Positions 52,077 to 60,204 of a DNA stretch of 64,000 nt are shown piece by piece (the first letter of the stretch is position 1; every line of letters starts with the position of its first letter). This stretch comes from an uncultured Persicobacter sp. (GTDB lineage Bacteria; Bacteroidota; Bacteroidia; Cytophagales; Cyclobacteriaceae): contig CANMKE010000010.1 of the NCBI GenBank assembly GCA_947498325.1, positions 62,001 to 126,000 of the forward strand. The letters are read 5' to 3'. Below the pieces are notes generated by a model. The model was not told where the DNA came from. It ran no database searches and was given only the letters and a program-made list of their open reading frames with translations. Made by a program: the position numbers and the translations under genes.

Positions 52077-55000
52077 TTAAAAATTCATTTGTACGCCCGC
52101 CATAAAAATCCTTGGGGTAGGCAGAGCGTTGTTACGGTATTCTACGGATGCTCCTGCAGACGATCCCGTATCCCAAACATCAGGGTTGTAACCGTCATAA
52201 GCAGTAAAAATGTAGGCGTTATTTACAGACACGTAAACTCGCATTTTCGTGATCAGCTCCGTCCTAATCAGTGATTTCAGGTTATAGCCTAATTGAACAT
52301 TCTGAATATTTAAGTAAGCCCCATTTTGCAGGTGACGATCGGAAAAGTTCTGGGATGCTGTACTTGCAAAAATAGCGGGATATTCAGCATTGGTATTTTC
52401 CTCACTCCAAGTATTGCCCACCAATTCTGCCAGGCGATTATTCTTCAGTGTTGTGTTCGTCAATTGGTAAGCGTTTTGATTAAAAACCTTAAAACCTGCT
52501 TTACCTTCCAAAAGGACGGAAAGATCAAAACCCTTATAGCCCATATTGAAATTCATTCCATAAAAATATTTTGGCAGCGAATTTCCAAGATTTACCCGGT
52601 CAGCATCAGTAATATTGCCGCTGTTATCAGTATCCACATATCGAACATCTCCTGCTTTGGCTAAAGGCTCCAAATCCTCACTCCCCTGATCCTGCTGATA
52701 CAAACCGTCAGTCTTGTATCCGAAGAAATACCACATCGACTCCCCAACTTCAAGGCGCTGATTCCCTTCCATGATCGGGGTATCCTTTCCTCCTACCTTC
52801 ACAAGCTCTGTAGCCTGATTGGAAATATAGGTGAAGTTTCCTCCGATAGAATAAGTGAGCTCTCCTTCAAAATTATCATAATTCAGACTCAGCTCCACGC
52901 CCTGGTTTTGTATAGAACCGATGTTCTTCAGCCCTACACCTAAAAAGTCCTTATCAGCATCTATTCCCGTTCCCAAATCACCCATCTGTTGCACACTAAG
53001 GATCATATCTCTGGAGGTTTTTTGAAAAACTTCCCCACTCAAGCGTAGCCTGTTTTTAAACATTCCCACGTCTATCCCCAAATTTAACTGCTCTGAGGTT
53101 TCCCATCGGAGGTCTTGTGCCGGCAGCGATGCTGTAATATGTCCACTCGTATTAGGATTGGCAGAACCGCCTTCCCACGGATAATTTACATTCGGGTACA
53201 TAGCGGCAACATAACGGTCTGAAAGCGACAAATCACGGCCAACTTCCCCATAACCCACACGCACCTTCAGGTTGTCAATCTTATCATTGCTGGCCATAAA
53301 CGCTTCTTCACTGATGGTCCAGCCCGCAGAAATCGAAGGGAAATAACCCAGCCTGTTTTCTTTGGTGAATTGCGATGAGGCATCTGCTCTCAAGGATCCA
53401 TTAATGGTATATTTGCCATCATAGGTATAGATAAAACGTCCAAAACTGGACAGCATCCTCTTGGTGAATTTGTCGGCTCCATAGGTCTGTTTCACCCCAC
53501 CAATAATAGTTTCCAGACCATCTCGATTACCATCGGCGGTATGAAAAGTATAAGCAGTATTTTCATTCTGAATCACCCCACCGGCCGTCAGAACAAGGTC
53601 GTGTTTCTCGGCAAAAGTTTTTTTATAGGTCAGGTAGTTGTCCCAGAAAATCCCCCTGTACCAAGAATGATTTTCATTATATCTCGAAAGGAGCGTTGCA
53701 TAAAGTGCCGTCCCCTGATCCATTGCCGGGTTTTTTGTTTCCTGAAAATTGGAGCTGAAACTTCCATTGAGGTTGGATTTGAACGTTAGCCCATTTACAA
53801 TGTCCACCTCGGCCCATAAGCTCACATTGGTACCAAAAGTTTGTGCTTCACGCACTTTCTTTTCATGAATATATACAGGGTTGGCTGTATTTACAGTACC
53901 GGTAATGTCTTCATTAGGAACGCCATAACCATGGGATTTAGTGTTTAATGGGTCATACACTGGAATCTGAGGAGCCGTTTCAATAGCTGCCCCAGGATTG
54001 GATTGTTCCGGTCTCCGCTTGGTATTGCTGAAATTGAAGAGTACCGTTTCTCCCAGGCGGAAACGCCCCTTTTTCATGCTTGATTTCACCGATAGATTAT
54101 ATCGCTGATAACCTGTTTCGAGCAACATCCCCTGCTGATCAGTATATCCCATTGATACCCGGTAGTTCCCGGACTCGCCTCCGCCGGCAGCGGAAAAATT
54201 GTAGCGTTGTATCGCTGCGGGATTGAACATTTCCTCAGACCAGTTGGTGGTATGGGTCAGGTCATCATTGCGCACCCATCGGTTCTGACGCACCGTTCCG
54301 TTGGCGACAAAGAGTTCATCAGCATAGGCTTTATACTGTTCTGTATCCATCATCTCATACAGGTTCATGGGTGTCTGGACACCATACTCCCCACTGAAGC
54401 TAAATTTGGCATCCCCCTTTACCCCACTTTTTGTCTTGATAATCACCACGCCATTTGCTCCACGATTACCATATATAGCCGCCGAGGCAGCATCTTTCAG
54501 TACCGTTAGAGATTCAATATCGTTAGGGTCCACGCTGATCATGGATGTCGACAGCACCCCGTCAATCACATACAACGGGTCGGACTGCCCGGAGACTGTT
54601 CCTACCCCACGAATTCGGACTTTTGTTCCGCCACCCGGTTCGGTGGAATTTGACACTTGCACCCCTGCCATTCTTCCTTGCATGGCCTGAGCCGCATTGG
54701 CCGTTGGTATCTTGGTGAGTGCTTCGGGTTTTACCATACCGATAGAACCGGTAATATCCCTTTCTTTTTGCTCTCCGTAGCCTATAACCACCACGGCATC
54801 CAGCTCTTTAACATCCGGGAACATCGTTACCTGAATTTTGGACTGGTTGCCCACTTTGACTTCCTGACTTTGATAACCAATGAAGGAAAATACTAAATAG
54901 TCCTCTTTGCCGGCCTGAATGGAGAAAGTCCCCTGGAGGTCCGTGACTGTTCCAATGGTAGGTTGACTTTTAAGCGTGATATTGACTCCGGGTATTGTAA

Positions 55001-55124
55001 ACCCATCTTCCATTTGTACCACCCCGCTTATCTGTCGTTGGGCGAGGGACCAATGGCTGACGACCATTAATAATAATAACAATAGTCCCCTGGACTCCCA
55101 TTTGTAAAAAATATTAAGATTCAT
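52077..55124 (-). CDS. susC: SusC/RagA-family TonB-dependent outer-membrane transporter
   Basis: 1015 aa. Signal peptide, carboxypeptidase-D-like domain (ISGVVQMEDGFTIPGVNITL), the VVIGYGEQKERDITGSIGMV TonB-box/plug region, plug domain with VRIRGVGTVSGQSDPLYVID, and a 22-strand barrel including SASAGWT-type block LGYFPSISAGWTISEEAFMA and RIFMAGVQMNF at the C-terminus. It imports oligosaccharides with SusD using TonB energy. It has no extra N-terminal anti-sigma-contact domain, in line with control by the hybrid regulator. The promoter region is 55125-55325. Confidence 0.95.
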   Translation of the reverse strand: MNLNIFYKWESRGLLLLLLMVVSHWSLAQRQISGVVQMEDGFTIPGVNITLKSQPTIGTVTDLQGTFSIQAGKEDYLVFSFIGYQSQEVKVGNQSKIQVTMFPDVKELDAVVVIGYGEQKERDITGSIGMVKPEALTKIPTANAAQAMQGRMAGVQVSNSTEPGGGTKVRIRGVGTVSGQSDPLYVIDGVLSTSMISVDPNDIESLTVLKDAASAAIYGNRGANGVVIIKTKSGVKGDAKFSFSGEYGVQTPMNLYEMMDTEQYKAYADELFVANGTVRQNRWVRNDDLTHTTNWSEEMFNPAAIQRYNFSAAGGGESGNYRVSMGYTDQQGMLLETGYQRYNLSVKSSMKKGRFRLGETVLFNFSNTKRRPEQSNPGAAIETAPQIPVYDPLNTKSHGYGVPNEDITGTVNTANPVYIHEKKVREAQTFGTNVSLWAEVDIVNGLTFKSNLNGSFSSNFQETKNPAMDQGTALYATLLSRYNENHSWYRGIFWDNYLTYKKTFAEKHDLVLTAGGVIQNENTAYTFHTADGNRDGLETIIGGVKQTYGADKFTKRMLSSFGRFIYTYDGKYTINGSLRADASSQFTKENRLGYFPSISAGWTISEEAFMASNDKIDNLKVRVGYGEVGRDLSLSDRYVAAMYPNVNYPWEGGSANPNTSGHITASLPAQDLRWETSEQLNLGIDVGMFKNRLRLSGEVFQKTSRDMILSVQQMGDLGTGIDADKDFLGVGLKNIGSIQNQGVELSLNYDNFEGELTYSIGGNFTYISNQATELVKVGGKDTPIMEGNQRLEVGESMWYFFGYKTDGLYQQDQGSEDLEPLAKAGDVRYVDTDNSGNITDADRVNLGNSLPKYFYGMNFNMGYKGFDLSVLLEGKAGFKVFNQNAYQLTNTTLKNNRLAELVGNTWSEENTNAEYPAIFASTASQNFSDRHLQNGAYLNIQNVQLGYNLKSLIRTELITKMRVYVSVNNAYIFTAYDGYNPDVWDTGSSAGASVEYRNNALPTPRIFMAGVQMNF

Positions 55125-55325
55125 AGTACCTCGTTAAGGTTTAGGAAAAAATGTAATGTTTTGATTCATAGCTAAATATATTAAAAAAGCTATTGATATG
55201 GGGGGTATGAATTATCCATAGGGTTGGACAATCAAACCGCCAAAAAAAATTGTATCCCAATCAATAAATACTTTTAAAAATAAACAATATTAGCTTTTGA
55301 GTGGATATTTATACTCCAATTTTAA

Positions 55326-58300
55326 TTATTTTTTAATGAATTGTTGCAGGTGAAACTTTCCGTTGCTGCAAAGCACCTTCAAATGATAAATACCCTGAGG
55401 CAAACCATTTAACATCAGCACCAGCTGCTGCCCCGATTTCTGAATTTTGGGATTAAACTTTTGGCCCGTTGTATTGAAAACATCAACGGCAGTGGCAACT
55501 TCCTGCAGTTCAATGATCAGCTGATCTTCAGCAGGATTGGGATAAATTTTCATCCCTGAAGTGGTCGTTGTTAGTGGATCGTCGGCCTTTATTGTGATGC
55601 CCACCGATGCGGTCACCTCAGGACGGCTAACCGACATTGCCAAAATTTCCGTCTGTCCTTCCGATAAGGCGGTTACCTGCCCATTTTCATCCACCGAAGC
55701 AATTGATTCGTCCGTACTTTGCCACACTACTTCTTGATCTTCTGCTCCTTCAGGCAGTATTTTAACTGTCAACTGCAATTGCTCCCCTACACGCATTTGC
55801 CGCTCGGACTCCCCTTCGATGGTGATTTTTTCCACCTGTAAACCACCAAGGGCAATATCATCAACATAAAAATTATTGGGAACTGCCACCGCTACATCCG
55901 GCTGAATGATGATCTGATCAATTTGCTGAAAATCTGCCCGTTCCAGCGCATCGTCCTTTGTGCTAAAGGTCATATCCTGAATACTGAACTTTATTTTTTT
56001 CCATGCAAAAGGGCTCAAATCGATGCTTTCCTGATGTAATTCCAGCGCACAGGCCTCTTTTCCGTCCTCATCAAACTGAATCAATTTCACCAAAAGGCTG
56101 TTGGTAAAAACATCCGAATAAGTCAAAAGGGACAGGTAGGTATTATTCCCTAAAGGAAAACCGGTTGCAGGCTGTAAACCGAAACCTGCTCCGAAGGTGC
56201 TGCCTGTTTTTTCAAAATAGAAAACCCTTTCCGAAGGATTGATTTGATCCCCTGTTGGATTATCAACAACTTCGCTGCGAAACGATTCGCCGTTACCATT
56301 CCACCCAAAGGAACCATTACCCTCCAACCAATTGAAGTCAGAGGTTTCAAAATCAATCATTACCCACTCAAGCTCCTGCTCTTCACAATCCTCGGCATCG
56401 GGATTTTCCTTGAACCGGAAATTATCAAAATACAAATCATAATCTGCCGCGGCATCTTCCGGATTGGAGAAGATCGTTAAGCTTTCCATCTTCCCACTGG
56501 CGGGAATGGAAAGAACAACCGTTTGCCATTCTGCTGAAGGGGTAATAGGTATGCGGTCATCCAGTTTTTCTCCTGAGATGGTCGTGATCGCATAATATAT
56601 TTCGGTCAGGTCTTCGGATAAATACTGAAAGGAAAAGTCTACATGGCTGCACATAGATATGGGCGCCAAGGTTGGTGAACTGAAGCCCAGTAATTTCCAC
56701 TGCCCGGGACCTCGGCTTACTTTCAGCACTTTTTCAGAGGTATTGATGCCTGCTTTCTGTGGGTTGTCGGCTTGTAAATCGATGGCCTCGTGACTGCTGA
56801 AAATCTCCACCGCTTCCGGTTGTTTACCTTCCCCATAAACAGGGATGTGATCATCAAAATCTGCCAAAACAGTGTAAGAAGCAGCAAGGACACGCACTGA
56901 AAGCTCATCAAATTTTTGTTCATCGGATTCTGCTGTCGCCCGAACGGTAGCATCACCAGGGCCAACGGCGGTCAATGCCCCATCGAGCACCGTAACCACC
57001 GCTTCATCAGAAGAAGTCCAAATCAAATTTTTGTTGGAAGCCTGCTCAGGGAGTACTTCCACTACGAGCTTTTTTGTGCTGCCATCTATTAGCTCCAACA
57101 CTCCCCCCTCAAAGTTAATTTTTACTTCTTCCACAGGCATATCCTGTAAATTGGTGTTGCGTACTTTTATGGTCTGTTTTACAGAGCCGTCAAGGGTCTC
57201 CACGGTGATTGTTGCCTCCCCATCCCCGGTAGCGGTAATCCGTCCGAACTGATCTACATGAGCGACAGCGGTTTCAGAACTTGACCACTTTAAGGCGGAC
57301 TGGCTGGCTTCAAGATTATCGAGGTTTACCGTTACCACCTTCGATTCTTTAAGGAACTGAAAATCGTTGATCTCTTGCGATGAAACAGTTATTTCCCCAA
57401 TTTTCTGCGGACTTTGGGCATTGCGGTGTTGGCGGCCATTTACAAAACCGTAGGCTGTGGCCGCATGTAAAGAATTCTGGTGAATGGTGTTTTCGGTAAG
57501 CATTGGAGCGATGGCATTATGCGAAAAACGCTCATGACCCGGCCAGTTCAGAACTGTGGGCGTCATGGAAAAGTTATGCCAGTGTTCATTCCAGGGTCCC
57601 TGACCCCCAAGTCGTTCAATCCCATCGGCCATCGTTCTCTTGTAGGCCATTTCCTGCTGTTTGGCGGTAAAAGCCCAAGGACCATAAGGGATCCATCCTG
57701 GAAATACTCCCCAGTTTTCTGTGATTGTCCGACCATCCAGATTAAAAGCCCTTTTCACAGGCCTTGGCCCAATTCCTGTCATATTTGTACTATGCCGCGG
57801 GTTGGTGCCCAGAAAATAATCGGCAGTGGTATGCACCACATCTTTATACTGCTCATTCCCTGTAAGCGCATAGGCGACCATGGTTTCAAACATCCATGGC
57901 GTTGTGGCTTGCCCAACGAGCATCGGCATATCAAACACCCCACCCCAACGTGCTGCTCTTTTTTCAGCGGCATTCAAGGCGCTGTTCGTCGCGGTACGTT
58001 CCGCAGCAGCGCGCAAGCTCTGCTGTAATTCTGTATCTACATCAATATGATCGATCAGTAAATAAGCGTATGCTGCATATGCCTGATGGGTCGTAAAATT
58101 TCCGGCATTTTTAAAACTGTTCAACCCTTGTATGGCAATTTCATGATACTTGGATTTACCCGTAAGACGGAATAAATTCACGGCGGCATAAGTTTCATAG
58201 ACCGTCAGGGGTTCAGGGTAATTATTCCCAGATTCAGGCTGATTTTCCGGCGCCGCGGCCCAATCAAAAGCGGCCTCAGCCTCTTCGATAAAATTGGCTT

Positions 58301-59876
58301 TGAGGTACGTCATTTCATCGAAAGTTTTAGCATCAAGCATCTCCACGGGCCATTGCTCAGGATCCCTTCCCAGCTTTTTGATGATCATGGCAAACTGCGC
58401 GGCCTCGCCGGCATACATATAAGTCATGAAGGCGTCCGCCTGCGTTACCAAAGTCGGTCGATGATCCTGCCACGAAGGGGTGCCCTCATGCTCGGGGTTC
58501 CCAAGGGTATTGTTGTAAGGATCTGCGCATACACGTGCACCACCTACCCCACCATTGGAGTACCCTGCGTCCTGCAAGGCTTTTCGCAGCCGGAAGTTAA
58601 ACTTGATTAACCAGGAGGCTTCATCTACAATATCCGGAATGCCATTCCCACTTTCCGGAATATCATATTCCTGATCCGCAAAAAGCTCGGGAAAAAATTC
58701 ATACATTATCATCAAAGTCATCGGGACGCGCTGGTGATGTGCATAGCTGTCCCAGTCGCCGGCATCCTGATACCAACCCGCCACATTCAGCACGTTGCCC
58801 TCTGCCGCACCAATAATCTGATCGGTGTTGTTACCACCATTATCCGCATTGTCCCAGTTCATATATGGGAAATCTGAATACACCACTTTATCGGCATAAG
58901 GATGACCTTCCTGATCATGGACCATAGGATTTTGAGTGATGGGTCGAATATAGGGTTTGCCCTCATAATTGGCTTCAATACGAATCCCACTCCGCTGATG
59001 GTATATGGCCCTTGCGGTAGCGTAATAGGCTTCCCACACGGGGTTTTCATTAATTCTGAAAGGAAAAGAGCAGCCCATTTCAGGGATGGCTACCCGATAA
59101 TTTCCTGGCGCACTTAAGCCAGAGAAGTCTGCCTCATAAACATCTGCACCAAGGAAATTATTTTCTGGCGTTTCATCAGGCTGCCCCGTTTCCTGATTGT
59201 TTTTTGCTTTGCGAAAGGCGATTTTACCTTCGAAAGCCGTTTGGCCATTTTCATCGATTACCAAAAAAGTTTTATTGTCAAAATCAGACAAGTCCACACT
59301 GCCCATTGTTCCTGCCCAATGATATATATATGCATATTTAGGGGCCGCCGGTGCATAGCCGAGCGTATTGACATGAATGGCTTCGGATCTCAATTGGTGG
59401 GGATCAAAAGTCCAGCTGATATCACTCACCCCCTCCAGACCAAGCGCGGAAAGGTCGAAAGAATAATTTTTCCCTTCCTTAAGCGCTGAAGGCAACTCAA
59501 GGTAAATCCAATGGTCACTCACCCAACTTTCCTCAACAGGAGCATACTGCCCACCGGTCCACTCCAAACCCTGATAGCAAAAGGCTGATCCAATAGATTT
59601 ACGCCCGACAGCCAAGGGGTTGCGTACCTCCGAAAAATCGGGATCATCAGTGGAAGAAACGCCATAACTTTCCACAGCATCCAATAAGGAAAAATCAAGC
59701 TCCGTTTTATGCACCTTTCCAGCATTGGCTGCAGTGCCATCATATTCCACCTCCCCATCGACAATAAAAATTGATATTAACTGATCTGTCAGTGGTAAGA
59801 CTTCAACTTTGGTTTGTGCGTGTCCATAGAAACATAGCGTAACCAACCATAAAAATGTAAAAGTTGTCCTTTTCAT
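55326..59876 (-). CDS. Secreted multidomain GH9 enzyme with Big_2 domains and T9SS signal
   Basis: 1516 aa. Signal peptide; an N-terminal module (~20-150) homologous to that of the GH9 at 35054 (LTDQLISIFIVDGEV, AVGRKSIG); CelD_N-like Ig (SEAIHVNTLGYAPAAPKYAY); a GH9 domain with WYQDAGDWDSYAHH (~373), ESGNGIPDIVDEASWLIKF and, near its end, TENTIHQNSLHAATAYGF that fits the C-terminal Glu motif. Then two Big_2 Ig-like repeats (SSSETAVAHVDQFGRITATG), two beta-sandwich CBM-like segments, a third Big_2 repeat and a T9SS tail (MKIYPNPAEDQLIIELQE...GIYHLKV). An extracellular endo-beta-glucanase is most likely. Transcribed toward susC from its own promoter. Confidence 0.85.
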   Translation of the reverse strand: MKRTTFTFLWLVTLCFYGHAQTKVEVLPLTDQLISIFIVDGEVEYDGTAANAGKVHKTELDFSLLDAVESYGVSSTDDPDFSEVRNPLAVGRKSIGSAFCYQGLEWTGGQYAPVEESWVSDHWIYLELPSALKEGKNYSFDLSALGLEGVSDISWTFDPHQLRSEAIHVNTLGYAPAAPKYAYIYHWAGTMGSVDLSDFDNKTFLVIDENGQTAFEGKIAFRKAKNNQETGQPDETPENNFLGADVYEADFSGLSAPGNYRVAIPEMGCSFPFRINENPVWEAYYATARAIYHQRSGIRIEANYEGKPYIRPITQNPMVHDQEGHPYADKVVYSDFPYMNWDNADNGGNNTDQIIGAAEGNVLNVAGWYQDAGDWDSYAHHQRVPMTLMIMYEFFPELFADQEYDIPESGNGIPDIVDEASWLIKFNFRLRKALQDAGYSNGGVGGARVCADPYNNTLGNPEHEGTPSWQDHRPTLVTQADAFMTYMYAGEAAQFAMIIKKLGRDPEQWPVEMLDAKTFDEMTYLKANFIEEAEAAFDWAAAPENQPESGNNYPEPLTVYETYAAVNLFRLTGKSKYHEIAIQGLNSFKNAGNFTTHQAYAAYAYLLIDHIDVDTELQQSLRAAAERTATNSALNAAEKRAARWGGVFDMPMLVGQATTPWMFETMVAYALTGNEQYKDVVHTTADYFLGTNPRHSTNMTGIGPRPVKRAFNLDGRTITENWGVFPGWIPYGPWAFTAKQQEMAYKRTMADGIERLGGQGPWNEHWHNFSMTPTVLNWPGHERFSHNAIAPMLTENTIHQNSLHAATAYGFVNGRQHRNAQSPQKIGEITVSSQEINDFQFLKESKVVTVNLDNLEASQSALKWSSSETAVAHVDQFGRITATGDGEATITVETLDGSVKQTIKVRNTNLQDMPVEEVKINFEGGVLELIDGSTKKLVVEVLPEQASNKNLIWTSSDEAVVTVLDGALTAVGPGDATVRATAESDEQKFDELSVRVLAASYTVLADFDDHIPVYGEGKQPEAVEIFSSHEAIDLQADNPQKAGINTSEKVLKVSRGPGQWKLLGFSSPTLAPISMCSHVDFSFQYLSEDLTEIYYAITTISGEKLDDRIPITPSAEWQTVVLSIPASGKMESLTIFSNPEDAAADYDLYFDNFRFKENPDAEDCEEQELEWVMIDFETSDFNWLEGNGSFGWNGNGESFRSEVVDNPTGDQINPSERVFYFEKTGSTFGAGFGLQPATGFPLGNNTYLSLLTYSDVFTNSLLVKLIQFDEDGKEACALELHQESIDLSPFAWKKIKFSIQDMTFSTKDDALERADFQQIDQIIIQPDVAVAVPNNFYVDDIALGGLQVEKITIEGESERQMRVGEQLQLTVKILPEGAEDQEVVWQSTDESIASVDENGQVTALSEGQTEILAMSVSRPEVTASVGITIKADDPLTTTTSGMKIYPNPAEDQLIIELQEVATAVDVFNTTGQKFNPKIQKSGQQLVLMLNGLPQGIYHLKVLCSNGKFHLQQFIKK

Positions 59877-60204
59877 CGGCTTAAAAAATTAGTTTACCCC
59901 AAGGTAAGTCTCCCCCACTTTTTGATGGTGGACTTTCAATTTAGCCTTGCGCACAGCGACGAATTGACCCCCAAATGTGAATAAATTATCCTATATAAAT
60001 TGGCGGGTAAAACAAAGATTTACGCTCTGCATTTCATCATAAGGAGCATCTAAATATAGCATATGCGACATTGGCCCATAAAAAAGCCCTGCCGTATTTT
60101 TTGGCAGGGCTTAGGTAAGGTTTGATCAAATAAATTGAATGGCGCTTATGGGCAAAAGTCCGAAGATTCGAGCGCCGCTTGCTTTGTTGCAGGAGGCTTC
60201 AGGA
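59877..60204. other. 328-bp intergenic with 54-bp repeat copy 2
   Basis: Contains the upstream region of the GH9 gene (59877-60056) and the terminator repeat at 60057-60110 after the GH31 gene. No gene is supported. Confidence 0.6.
60057..60110 (-). repeat. 54-bp direct repeat, copy 2 (contains terminator)
   Basis: Identical to 24511-24564. Here it ends the GH31 transcript, 95 bp after its stop. The hairpin GCCCTGCC/GGCAGGGC and T6 run are the same, as are the ~20 bp beyond. Confidence 0.85.

Noticed and set aside
26199-60154. 14-bp match GGCGCTTATGGGCA at 26199 and 60141
   Set aside because: Matches of this length are expected by chance in 64 kb; flanks differ.
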